Source: Scatosoma sp045660225
GTDB taxonomy: Bacteria > Bacillota > Clostridia > Christensenellales > Borkfalkiaceae
Assembly: GCA_045660225.1 (NCBI GenBank)
Contig: JAZRDK010000113.1
Span: 1 to 34,669 of the forward strand
Direction: 5' to 3'
Length of the DNA: 34,669 nt
Numbering within the stretch: the first letter of the stretch is position 1; each line of letters opens with the position of its first letter. The notes beneath the pieces were generated by a model. It worked only from the letters and a program-made list of their open reading frames with translations. It was not told the origin of the DNA and made no database searches. A program made the position numbers and the translations under genes. Below are positions 13,142 through 20,951 of the stretch, one piece after another.

Positions 13142-15196
13142 TTACGCTTTTTGTGCGTCCGCGATAATTTTGTCTACGAGCATCGGCGGAACGTCTTCAT
13201 AACCAAGGAATTCGGAAACGAATTTACCACTGCCACGCGTAAGCGAACGAAGTTCCATCGTGTACGTCTTAATTTCCGCAAGGGGAACTTCCGCCGTGAT
13301 GATGGCGCGGTCGCCCTCGGTGTCCGTACCCATAATGCGTCCGCGACGCTTATTGATGTCGCCCATAACGTCGCCGAGATAGTCGGCAGGCACGGCGATT
13401 TTCAGGCTGTAAACGGGTTCGAGAAGGACGGGTTTCGCGTTTTTCAAACCTTCCTTAAACGCAATCGACGCCGCCATCTTGAAGGAAAGTTCGTTAGAGT
13501 CTACGTCGTGATAGCTTCCGTCGTACAACACCGCTTTCAAACCGGTAACGGGGTAGCCCGCCAAAGGACCGTGTTCCATACTTTCTCTAAGCCCCTTTTC
13601 GACTGCGGGGAAGTAGTTTTTAGGAACTGCACCGCCAACGACTTCTTCTTCGAATACGAATTCTTCTTCGCTGGGCGAGAAACGGATTTTACAATGCCCG
13701 TACTGACCGTGTCCGCCCGATTGTTTCTTGTGCTTGCCTTCCGCTTCCGTCGTGCCACGAATCGTTTCGCGGTACGCAATCTTGGGCGAAGAGAGTTTCA
13801 TATCGACGCCGTAACGCGCCTTCACTTTCTTAGAAAGAAGTTCAAGCTGGATGTCGCCTTGACCGCCGATAACCATTTCCGCGGTTTCCGCGTTCTTTTC
13901 AATCGAGAAGGTGTAGTCTTCTTCTTTCAGTTTCGCAAGACCTGCGAAAACCTTGTCTTCTTCGCCTTTCTTTTCCGCGGAAACGGACATAAACAACGTG
14001 GGTTTGGGGAAATGGATAGGCGAGAATTTCACTTTTTCGGACGGGTCGCAAAGCGTGTCGCCCGTGTTCGTGTTGTTGAGTTTATTGACCGCGCCGATGT
14101 CGCCCGTTGCAAGTTCGTCTACGGGTTCCATCTTCTTGCCTTTCAGCGTGTAAATTTGACCGATTCTTTCTTCCGTTTCCGTGTTGGGATTCCAAACGGT
14201 AGAACCGCACTTTAACACACCGCGGAAACTCTTAAGGTAGGAAAGTTTGCCCGAGAACGGGACGATAACCGTCTTGAAAACCTGCGCCGCAAACGGAGCG
14301 TCCGCTTCCGTGCGAAGGGAATATACTTTTCCGTCGTCCGTTTCTACCATCGTGTTCAAGCGTTCGCGCGCCTGGGGCATATACGTAACGATTTCGTTGA
14401 GAAGGTTGATGACGCCACGGTTGGTGAGTGCCGAGCCTGCCATAACGGGAATCGTGTTGACGGATGCGATACCGATACGAATACCGCGAATCGTTTCTTC
14501 GCGCGTCAAATCGCCCGTTTCGAAATATTTATCAAGAAGAACTTCGTCGTTTTCCGCCGCCGTTTCCATAAGGCTGGCTTTCATTTCTTCGACTTGGTCT
14601 TTCAGACTGTCGGGGATGGCGATTTCCTGCGGACCGGTGTCCTTGAAAAGGTACGCCTTTTCCTGCAAAGCGTTGATACAGCCCTGCATTTTTCCGCCTT
14701 CCATAATAGGGATTTGAATAGGAGCAAGTTTCCCTGCGTATTTCGCGCGGAGCGCCTGTACCGTGCCCAAATAATCCGCGTTGTCCTTGTCCATACCGTT
14801 GATGAAAATAATCAGCGGTTTACCAAGTTTTAAGCAGTAGTCGACGATGGATTCCGCGCCGATAGGAATAACGCCGTTTGCGCCGATATCCAAAAGCGCA
14901 CCGCCCGCTGCGCGCAGACCTTCGTTTCTTTCGCCTTCGAAATCGTAATATCCGGGAAGGTCTAAAAGATTGATTTTAACGCCCTTCCACATCAAGTTCG
15001 AACAGGACGTGTAGATGGACATTTGTTTCGCTTTTTCCAAATCGTCAAAGTCGGAAACGGTCGTTCCGTCGGCAACTTTACCCATACGGTCGATTGCCCC
15101 GCCGTTGTACAGCATCGCTTCGCACAGCGTCGTTTTACCTTCACCGCTGTGTCCGACGACGGCAATGTTACGGATGTTCTCGCTCTTAATACTCAT
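13142..15196 (-). CDS. Elongation factor G-like GTPase (second EF-G type)
   Basis: A 684-residue translation-factor GTPase with the full EF-G domain plan. The G domain has P-loop GHSGEGKT (residues 15-22), switch I around DGTTVSD (44-50), DLPGYYDF (79-86) and NGMDKDN (133-139). EF-G domains II to V follow, with HKKQSGGHGQYGHCKI in domain IV and NKRRGRIMG in domain V. It is not the main EF-G: that protein has GHIDAGKT, DTPGHVDF and NKMD. Here the catalytic His of DTPGH is Tyr83 and NKMD is NGMD. Such second EF-Gs occur in many bacteria with unsettled roles. The ATG at 15196 follows AAAGGGGG. Confidence 0.88.
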   Translation of the reverse strand: MSIKSENIRNIAVVGHSGEGKTTLCEAMLYNGGAIDRMGKVADGTTVSDFDDLEKAKQMSIYTSCSNLMWKGVKINLLDLPGYYDFEGERNEGLRAAGGALLDIGANGVIPIGAESIVDYCLKLGKPLIIFINGMDKDNADYLGTVQALRAKYAGKLAPIQIPIMEGGKMQGCINALQEKAYLFKDTGPQEIAIPDSLKDQVEEMKASLMETAAENDEVLLDKYFETGDLTREETIRGIRIGIASVNTIPVMAGSALTNRGVINLLNEIVTYMPQARERLNTMVETDDGKVYSLRTEADAPFAAQVFKTVIVPFSGKLSYLKSFRGVLKCGSTVWNPNTETEERIGQIYTLKGKKMEPVDELATGDIGAVNKLNNTNTGDTLCDPSEKVKFSPIHFPKPTLFMSVSAEKKGEEDKVFAGLAKLKEEDYTFSIEKNAETAEMVIGGQGDIQLELLSKKVKARYGVDMKLSSPKIAYRETIRGTTEAEGKHKKQSGGHGQYGHCKIRFSPSEEEFVFEEEVVGGAVPKNYFPAVEKGLRESMEHGPLAGYPVTGLKAVLYDGSYHDVDSNELSFKMAASIAFKEGLKNAKPVLLEPVYSLKIAVPADYLGDVMGDINKRRGRIMGTDTEGDRAIITAEVPLAEIKTYTMELRSLTRGSGKFVSEFLGYEDVPPMLVDKIIADAQKA

Positions 15197-15230
15197 AATA
15201 AAATCCCCCTTTGTGTGTGGAAATGAAATT

Positions 15231-15303
15231 TTATCGGTCGAGCACGGTGAATACGTTGCCTTTTTCTCTCATAAAAGCCCCGTTTTTTCACCGAAACCGA
15301 TAA
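15231..15303 (-). promoter_or_regulatory. Structured leader of the EF-G-like gene
   Basis: The first bases of the predicted transcript form two stacked stems: TTATCGGT (15296-15303, minus strand) with ACCGATAA (15231-15238), then CGGTGAA (15287-15293) with TTCACCG (15245-15251). These enclose a 35-base loop. The outer stem begins one or two bases from the expected transcription start. It matches no riboswitch class that I recognise. Confidence 0.55.
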
Positions 15304-15311
15304 TTGCAACC

Positions 15312-15340
15312 ATTATATTATATTTTTTCACATTTTTCAA
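15312..15340 (-). promoter_or_regulatory. Promoter of the EF-G-like gene
   Basis: Minus strand TTGAAA (15335-15340), 17 bases, TATAAT (15312-15317), giving a leader of about 110 bases. Confidence 0.8.
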
Positions 15341-15382
15341 GGGGTTTTTTGAAAATAATTTTAATTTTATGCAAAAAAATTC

Positions 15383-15391
15383 TTATCCACA
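15383..15391 (+). promoter_or_regulatory. Isolated perfect DnaA box upstream of the cysteine desulfurase promoter
   Basis: TTATCCACA, identical to the boxes of the 3.4-3.9 kb cluster, 17 bases upstream of the -35 of the promoter at 15408. Confidence 0.5.
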
Positions 15392-15407
15392 GCACAAACG
15401 AGAACCG

Positions 15408-15436
15408 TTGACAAACGGGGAGAGAAGTTGTATAAT
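15408..15436 (+). promoter_or_regulatory. Promoter of the cysteine desulfurase gene (leaderless type)
   Basis: Perfect TTGACA (15408-15413), 17 bases, perfect TATAAT (15431-15436), then six bases (aatggt) and the ATG. Confidence 0.9.
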
Positions 15437-15442
15437 AATGGT

Positions 15443-16573
15443 ATGGAACGGATTTATCTTGACTGTGCGTCCACGACGCCAACCGACAACGAAATCGTCG
15501 AAAAAATGTTGCCGTATTTCACGGACGTTTTCGGCAACGCGGATTCTCCGCACGCCAACGGCAGAAAGGCGATGAACGCCGTCGATTCTTCGCGCGATAA
15601 ACTTGCCCGACTGTTGAACGCGAAACCCAGCGAAATTTATTTCACGTCCGGTGGTACGGAAGCGGACAACTGGGCAATGTTCAGCGGTGCGCGCGCGCTG
15701 AAAACTTCGGGCAGAAACAAAATTTTGCTTTCTTCTATCGAACATCACGCCGTCTTATCTTCTGCGGAAAAGCTGAAGGAAGAAGGCTTTGTCGTGGAGT
15801 ATATCCCCGTAAACGACGGGGGCAGGGTTGAGTTGAGCGTTGTAAAATCGCTTTTGGACGACACCGTGGGCTTGGTTGCCGTGATGGCGGTCAACAACGA
15901 AACGGGCGTTAGACAACCCGTCGAAGAAATTGCCAAGCTTTGCAAGGAAAACGGGTGCTTGTTTTTTACGGACGCGGTACAGCTTGCCCCCCACGAGCCT
16001 ATTGACGTCAAGGCGCTTGGCGTAGATATGCTGTCCTTGTCGGCGCATAAATTCTACGGCCCGAAAGGCGTCGGCGCGCTGTATATTAAAAGCGGTGTAA
16101 AGACGAAAGGCTTGATTGTCGGTGGCGAGCAGGAAAGGGGCTTGCGTGGTGGCACGACAAACGTTCCTTTGGTAGTCGGACTTGCAGAGGCTTACGAAAA
16201 GGTGAGAAAGGAAATGGGCGAAACGGAAACAAGGATTTCGGAATTGAAGGCTTTGTTTTTACGCGAACTCACGTCGATTTCGGACGTTACCGTCAACGGG
16301 GACACGGACGGCGCGGTTTTGAACGTACGCTTTCACGGCGTCAACGGCACGGATTTCGTGTACGCGATGGATTTGAAAGGCGTTTCGTTGTCCGTCGGCT
16401 CGGCTTGTTCAAGCGCGTCGGTGAAACCCAGCCACGTTTTGATGGCAATGGGAAGGACGGAAAAGGAAGCAAGGGAGTGCGTGCGTTTTAGTTTTGGTAA
16501 GGCGACGACGGAAGAAGAAATTATTACGGTGGCGCGTTTGATAAAGGAAACGGTGGAAAAACTGCGCGAATAA
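15443..16573 (+). CDS. Cysteine desulfurase (NifS/IscS family)
   Basis: A 376-residue PLP enzyme that takes sulfur from cysteine for Fe-S clusters and tRNA thiolation. IYLDCASTTPTD is at the N-terminus, EHHAV has His102, the PLP lysine is K203 in SAHKFYGPKG, and the catalytic cysteine is C322 in VGSACSSAS, followed by PSHVL. The ATG at 15443 follows the -10 element by six bases with no Shine-Dalgarno, so translation should be leaderless. The alternative TTG at 15428 overlaps the promoter. It is followed by a ferredoxin gene with its own promoter; no iscU or thiI is adjacent. Confidence 0.95.
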   Translation: MERIYLDCASTTPTDNEIVEKMLPYFTDVFGNADSPHANGRKAMNAVDSSRDKLARLLNAKPSEIYFTSGGTEADNWAMFSGARALKTSGRNKILLSSIEHHAVLSSAEKLKEEGFVVEYIPVNDGGRVELSVVKSLLDDTVGLVAVMAVNNETGVRQPVEEIAKLCKENGCLFFTDAVQLAPHEPIDVKALGVDMLSLSAHKFYGPKGVGALYIKSGVKTKGLIVGGEQERGLRGGTTNVPLVVGLAEAYEKVRKEMGETETRISELKALFLRELTSISDVTVNGDTDGAVLNVRFHGVNGTDFVYAMDLKGVSLSVGSACSSASVKPSHVLMAMGRTEKEARECVRFSFGKATTEEEIITVARLIKETVEKLRE

Positions 16574-16618
16574 GCACGAATTTCCATAAAAAAGTTAAAA
16601 AAAACCGTCGAAAGACTC

Positions 16619-16647
16619 TTTACTAATTGTAGAATATATGTTATAAT
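16619..16647 (+). promoter_or_regulatory. Promoter of the ferredoxin gene
   Basis: TTTACT, 17 bases, TATAAT with extended -10 TGT. Confidence 0.82.
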
Positions 16648-16683
16648 GAATAGGATAAAGCAAAAAAATGGAGGTAACGAATT

Positions 16684-16848
16684 ATGGCAATCAGAATTAC
16701 GGATAAATGTTTGGCTTGTGGTGCTTGTGCAGCAGGATGCCCCGTAGAAGCTATCGTGGAAGGCGATATCTACAAAATCACGGACGCTTGCGTTGAATGC
16801 GGTGCGTGCGTAGAAACCTGCCCTGTAGAAGCAATCGTAGAAGAATAA
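16684..16848 (+). CDS. 2[4Fe-4S] clostridial-type ferredoxin
   Basis: A 54-residue low-potential electron carrier with two CxxCxxCxxxCP motifs: C9, C12, C15 and C19, then C38, C41, C44 and C48. The two halves (CLACGACAAGCPVEAIVE and CVECGACVETCPVEAIVE) are clear duplicates of each other. The ATG is preceded by GGAGG eight bases away. It has its own promoter and terminator and is probably strongly expressed. In anaerobes it would serve pyruvate oxidoreductase, hydrogenase and similar enzymes; no dedicated partner lies nearby. Confidence 0.97.
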   Translation: MAIRITDKCLACGACAAGCPVEAIVEGDIYKITDACVECGACVETCPVEAIVEE

Positions 16849-16869
16849 TTCGAAACGCATACAAAAAAG

Positions 16870-16900
16870 ACGACGGACGATTTTGTCCGTCGTTTTTTTT
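16870..16900 (+). terminator. Terminator of the ferredoxin gene
   Basis: A 9-base-pair stem ACGACGGAC (16870-16878) with its complement (16885-16893) and a run of eight Ts. Confidence 0.93.
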
Positions 16901-16956
16901 GTGGAATTTTCGATAAAAACGTCCCCCTTTTCACAACCTAAGCCTGGGGGTGGCGT

Positions 16957-18285
16957 ATGCAAAGTCAGGTGGAGAAAGGAAACAAAAAGGCGTTTTTGAA
17001 GGGTGCGATAACGATTGCTGTGGGCGGTTTTTTGGCAAAACTTATCGGCGCGCTGTATAGAATACCGCTCACCAACCTAATCGGTGGCAGGGGCATCGGG
17101 CTATACCAACTCGTTTACCCCGTCTATTGCCTGCTTTTAACCGTTTCCGCAACGGGTATACCTTCGTCGATTGCCAAACTCACCGCCGAGCGCGGACAAG
17201 ACGAACACCGCGCCGTTTTCAAAACGGCAATGAAATTGTTTTTACTCATCGGCGGTTTTGGTACGGCGTTGATGTTTGCCCTTGCGCCCCTTTTGTCGAA
17301 AGCGCAGGGTAGTCAAGGCGTGTTGTTTGGATACTACGCGCTTGCGCCGTCCGTGTTTTTGGTGTCTGCAATTTCCGTGTTTCGGGGCTGGTTTCAAGGC
17401 AGAAACGAAATGCGCCCCACCGCCCTTTCCGAGATTATCGAACAGCTTGTCAAGGTCGGGTTTGGGCTTTTGTTTGCCTATCTTTTCCGTGCGGATATTG
17501 AAAAGGCAGTCGTCTTTTTGCTTTTATCCGTAACGCTGTCTGAAACGGTTGCGCTTTTTCTAATGCTATTTTTATATAAACGCGTACCTGCCCCCACCAA
17601 AACGAAAAAAGACGGGGACAGGGTTGCGATGAAAACCGTCTTAAAACTCAGCGTTCCCGTTACGTTTTCGTCTATGCTTTTGCCGGCGTCGTCGCTAATA
17701 GACAGCGTGCTTGCCGTGCGTCTTATGAGCGCGTACGCCACGGACGCCGTTTCCTTGTACGGTTTGTTTTCCGGCGGAGCGGTAACGATGATAAATCTGC
17801 CCGTTTCCATCGCCTACGGCATCGCCGTTTCCAGCATCCCCAGCATCGCGCAAGCCACGACGCGAAAGGAGCGTAAAAAACGTATTTTCTTTGCGCTGGG
17901 TTTGACGGCGCTACTGGGCGCAGTCAGCGCGCTTTCGTTATATCTTTTCGCGTCGCCTGCCGTTAGGATTATCTTCAAAAGCCTAAAAGACGACGAAATG
18001 CAAACGCTCGTTGGACTTGTTCGCGCCCTTTCCGTCAGCGCGTTGACGCTCTCGTGCGTACAAACGCTATCCGCCTGCCTAACCGCGCAAGGCAAACCGC
18101 AGTATTCCGCGTTTTCCATGCTTATTGCCGTGCTCGTGAAAACGTTGACCTACGTTTTTTTGCTCCGCAACGCGCAAATTTCCGTTTTCGGACTTGCCAT
18201 CGCCACCAATCTTTGTTATTTGGTTGCATTTTTTATCGATTTGGTGTATAATTTAGTTAGTCTGAAAAGGATTGAACCGCAATAA
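16957..18285 (+). CDS. SpoVB/MurJ-like polysaccharide flippase (MOP superfamily)
   Basis: A 442-residue membrane protein with about 12-14 helices, of the family that includes SpoVB, YabM and lipid II flippases. The N-terminus has the family pattern FLKGAITIAVGGFLAKLIGALYRIPL (split; about residues 13-38), GIGLYQLVYPVY and TGIPSSIAKL. GWFQGRNEMRPTALSEIIEQLVKVG is the characteristic block near 147-171. It precedes a YabN-type mazG, the yabM-yabN order of Bacillus subtilis. The start follows GGGGGTGG by three bases, a close spacing. A repeat copy encodes RVPAPT in the cytoplasmic loop after about helix 6. The lipid-linked substrate is inferred, not visible. Confidence 0.88.
   Translation: MQSQVEKGNKKAFLKGAITIAVGGFLAKLIGALYRIPLTNLIGGRGIGLYQLVYPVYCLLLTVSATGIPSSIAKLTAERGQDEHRAVFKTAMKLFLLIGGFGTALMFALAPLLSKAQGSQGVLFGYYALAPSVFLVSAISVFRGWFQGRNEMRPTALSEIIEQLVKVGFGLLFAYLFRADIEKAVVFLLLSVTLSETVALFLMLFLYKRVPAPTKTKKDGDRVAMKTVLKLSVPVTFSSMLLPASSLIDSVLAVRLMSAYATDAVSLYGLFSGGAVTMINLPVSIAYGIAVSSIPSIAQATTRKERKKRIFFALGLTALLGAVSALSLYLFASPAVRIIFKSLKDDEMQTLVGLVRALSVSALTLSCVQTLSACLTAQGKPQYSAFSMLIAVLVKTLTYVFLLRNAQISVFGLAIATNLCYLVAFFIDLVYNLVSLKRIEPQ
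17579..17595 (-). repeat. Dispersed repeat copy inside the flippase gene
   Basis: The 17-base GGGGGCAGGTACGCGTT lies antisense to the gene and is read as RVPAP in a charged inter-helix loop that could tolerate extra residues. Confidence 0.8.
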
Positions 18286-18319
18286 CTCTCAAAAGCATCT
18301 TTTTTGCTCTTTTCGTCGC

Positions 18320-18450
18320 GGTCGCGCTTGAAATATGTTCAATATGTCTGCGCGAGACCACACCAAAAAACCGCTAAAAAATCCGTCTTTTGAGATGCAG
18401 AGCAGTTTTAGGAAGCAAAAAGCAGTACGTACCATTTTTGCCTCTAAAAC
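18320..18450 (+). promoter_or_regulatory. Structured leader region before mazG
   Basis: The 221-base gap between the flippase and mazG contains two good hairpins. One is GGTC-GCGC-TTGAA (18320-18332) with TTCAA (18338-18342) and GCGCGAGACC (18350-18359). The other is GTTTTAG (18405-18411) and GCAAAAA (18415-18421) with TTTTTGC (18435-18441) and CTAAAAC (18444-18450). No promoter of usual quality and no open frame explain the region. It could be a processed or regulatory RNA in the mRNA. I recognise no known class. Confidence 0.4.
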
Positions 18451-18506
18451 CTTGTTGGGTTCAGCGCTTTTCAGTCTATCGACAAGCGAAAAAAAGGAGA
18501 ACCTTG

Positions 18507-19937
18507 ATGATTACCGTAATAGGTCTTGGCGTAGAGAAAGGCGATTTGTCCAAACGCGCGGAAGAAACGATTGTAAACGGCGCGAAAGCGGGCAGAAAAA
18601 TCGTCGTTCGTACCAAAGGTACGACTTCGTACGAATCGGTGCTTGCACTCGGCGTAGAGCATACGTGCTTGGACGGTGTTTATGAAACCAGCCGTTCGTT
18701 TAACACGCTGGCAAAAAATTTGGCGAAAGCGGTTTTGGATGCAGGCAACGACGCCGTCTATCTTGTCGACGGCTCGGCAACGGAAGACAACTCGGTAAAG
18801 GCGCTCCAAAAACGCCTGCGCGGTAAAATAGAAATCATCGACGGCGTGTCCAGGGTAACGTCGCTTGTAAGACGGGCAGGGTTTTTAGGCTGTTCGTACA
18901 CCGCCGTTTCCGCGTACGAGCTGGAAGAAAAACTGCGCTTGGGCGAGCTGGGTTTTCCGCTTATCGTCTACGATTTGGACGACCAAGCCTTGGCAAGCGA
19001 CGTGAAATTGTTGCTTAGCGACGCGGTGGGCGAAGAACGCAAGACGTGCTATCTTTCGGGCGATAAGAAAAAGTGTGTGCCGTTGTACGAAATCGACAGA
19101 CAAAAAGGATACGACTACACGACGGCGATTGCGATAGAGCGCGCGGATTTGATGGAGAAAGAACGTTTTAGCTTGGACGATTTGAAGGAAATCATCGTAC
19201 GCCTTCGCGCGCCGAACGGCTGTCCTTGGGACAGGGTGCAAACGCCGGAAAGTATTAAAATGGCGGCGGTGGAAGAATCGTACGAGTTGGTGGATGCCAT
19301 CGATTCGGGCGACGACGACAAGGTTTTGGAAGAAGCGGGCGACGTCGTTTTGCAGGCGGTTTTCCACGCGGTAATGAAGGAAGAAACAGGCGCTTTTACT
19401 TTGACCGACGTCATAACGGGCGTTTGCAAAAAGCTCATCTCCCGTCATACGCACGTGTTTGGCAAGGACGAAGCTACGGAAGAAAGCGGAGCGTTGTCCG
19501 TTTGGGAAAAGAACAAAATGCAGGAAAAAAACCAAACGACGTTCGGTGCGTCCGTCAACGACGTGCCCAAGTGTTTCCCTGCCACGATGCGCGCGCAAAA
19601 AATCGGCAAACGCGCGGCGAAGGCGGGTATGGATTTTTCGAGCGTTGAAGATGCGGAATTGCGTTTGCAAGAAGAATTGAAGGAATTTTTCAAGGCGTAC
19701 GCGCAGGGCGATAAGACGGAAACGGAAAAGGAACTGGGCGACGTTTTGTTCTCGGCGGTCAACGTCGGCAGAAAGGCAGGCGTGGACTGTGAAAAGGCGC
19801 TTAAAGAGAGTGCCGAACGTTTTGCAAAACGCTTTACCAAGGCGGAAGAACTGGCTTTGGCGGACGGCAAAACGGTAACCGCTCTTTCGGAAAAAGAGTG
19901 GGATATTTACTACGAAAAAGCGAAGGCAGATTTATAA
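18507..19937 (+). CDS. mazG: YabN-type fusion: tetrapyrrole methylase-like domain plus MazG nucleotide pyrophosphohydrolase
   Basis: A 476-residue two-domain protein. The first half (about 1-220) starts ITVIGLGVEKGDLS and has the fold pattern of tetrapyrrole methylases, though the SAM-binding loops are weakly conserved. The second half is a double MazG domain: LRAPNGCPWDRVQTPESIKMAAVEESYELVDAI (split), then LEEAGDVVLQAVFHA with the metal-binding EExxE and ExxD acids, SRHTHVFG, and a second E(K)ELGDVLFSAVN. MazG hydrolyses NTPs to NMPs. The ATG at 18507 has AAGGAG seven bases before it; the frame upstream to 18390 is not used. It follows the flippase and precedes dusB by 15 bases. Confidence 0.93.
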   Translation: MITVIGLGVEKGDLSKRAEETIVNGAKAGRKIVVRTKGTTSYESVLALGVEHTCLDGVYETSRSFNTLAKNLAKAVLDAGNDAVYLVDGSATEDNSVKALQKRLRGKIEIIDGVSRVTSLVRRAGFLGCSYTAVSAYELEEKLRLGELGFPLIVYDLDDQALASDVKLLLSDAVGEERKTCYLSGDKKKCVPLYEIDRQKGYDYTTAIAIERADLMEKERFSLDDLKEIIVRLRAPNGCPWDRVQTPESIKMAAVEESYELVDAIDSGDDDKVLEEAGDVVLQAVFHAVMKEETGAFTLTDVITGVCKKLISRHTHVFGKDEATEESGALSVWEKNKMQEKNQTTFGASVNDVPKCFPATMRAQKIGKRAAKAGMDFSSVEDAELRLQEELKEFFKAYAQGDKTETEKELGDVLFSAVNVGRKAGVDCEKALKESAERFAKRFTKAEELALADGKTVTALSEKEWDIYYEKAKADL

Positions 19938-19942
19938 ACGAA

Positions 19943-19960
19943 GGGGGCAGGTATGCGTTT
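19943..19960 (+). repeat. Dispersed repeat copy forming the ribosome binding site and start of dusB
   Basis: AGGGGGCAGGT followed by ATGCGTTT. It differs from the main repeat by one base (ACG to ATG), which creates the start codon of dusB while the G run acts as its Shine-Dalgarno. Confidence 0.7.
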
Positions 19961-20897
19961 ACACCCGATTACGATAGGGAATATCCGCGTCGAAAACAAC
20001 GTATTTTTAGCGCCACTTGCAGGCTACACCAACTATCCGTTTAGAAGGCTTTGTAAAGGCTACGGCGCAGGGCTTTGCTATACGGAAATGGTCAGCGCGA
20101 AGGGTTTGAAATACGGTAGCGAGAACACGAAAGAGCTTTTGTATACGGACGAAAGCGAAGGGGTTTGCGCGTCGCAAATTTTCGGCAACGACCCTGAAAT
20201 TATGCGTCTTGCCTGTGAAAACCCTGCGCTTGCGCCCTTCCCTATCGTCGATATCAATATGGGGTGTCCCGTGCCGAAAATTTACAAAAACGGCGAAGGT
20301 AGCGCGCTGATGGAGAATCCGAAACTTGCGGAAAAAATCGTGTCGGAGTGCGTAAAAAGCGGTAAAATCATCACCGTGAAATTCCGCATAGGCATCACGC
20401 AGGAAAAACTGATTACGGAAGAATTTGCCAAGCGCATGGAAGGCGCTGGCGCAAGCCTTATTACCGTCCACGGCAGAACGAAAGACAAAATCTATGCAGG
20501 CGAAGTGAATTTCGACGAGATTGCGAAGGCGAAAAACGCGGTAAAAATCCCCGTTGTTGCGAACGGTGGCGTGTTCTCGGATGCGGACGCGGAAAGGCTT
20601 TTAAGCGAAACGGGCGCGGACGGTGTTATGGTTGCGCGCGCGTCGCTATTCGACCCGCAAATCTTTTGCGCGCTGACGGGAAATCCTGGCGAAAGCAAGC
20701 TTTCGATGCTGGAAAAACATCTAAAATGGACGGGGCAGGTGTTTGACGAACGCTTTACCACCGTGTTTATGCGCAAGATGGCAACCTTCTACGTCAAAGG
20801 CAGGAAAGGCGCGTCGGCGTACAAGGAAAAGTTTTTCTCGGCGCAAACGCCAAACGAAGTGTGGGAAATCGCAAGGGAAGCGTTTTTAGAAGAATAA
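19953..20897 (+). CDS. dusB: tRNA-dihydrouridine synthase (DusB type)
   Basis: A 314-residue FMN enzyme that reduces uridine to dihydrouridine in tRNA. FLAPLAGYTNYPFRRLC is at the N-terminus. The catalytic cysteine is C105 in VDINMGCPVPKIYKNGEGSAL (split). TVHGRT, VVANGGVFS and GADGVMVARA bind FMN. The start ATG lies within a copy of the dispersed repeat, whose G run gives the ribosome binding site. It is probably cotranscribed with mazG and ends at a strong terminator. Confidence 0.95.
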   Translation: MRLHPITIGNIRVENNVFLAPLAGYTNYPFRRLCKGYGAGLCYTEMVSAKGLKYGSENTKELLYTDESEGVCASQIFGNDPEIMRLACENPALAPFPIVDINMGCPVPKIYKNGEGSALMENPKLAEKIVSECVKSGKIITVKFRIGITQEKLITEEFAKRMEGAGASLITVHGRTKDKIYAGEVNFDEIAKAKNAVKIPVVANGGVFSDADAERLLSETGADGVMVARASLFDPQIFCALTGNPGESKLSMLEKHLKWTGQVFDERFTTVFMRKMATFYVKGRKGASAYKEKFFSAQTPNEVWEIAREAFLEE

Positions 20898-20930
20898 AAA
20901 AGACTAACGAAATTTCCGTTAGTCTTTTTT
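20896..20930. terminator. Terminator of dusB, usable in both directions
   Basis: A 13-base-pair stem around AAGACTAACG and CGTTAGTCTT, with A-rich and T-rich flanks, between convergent genes. Confidence 0.92.
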
Positions 20931-20951
20931 GTTTGTCATCGTGAAAACTTG

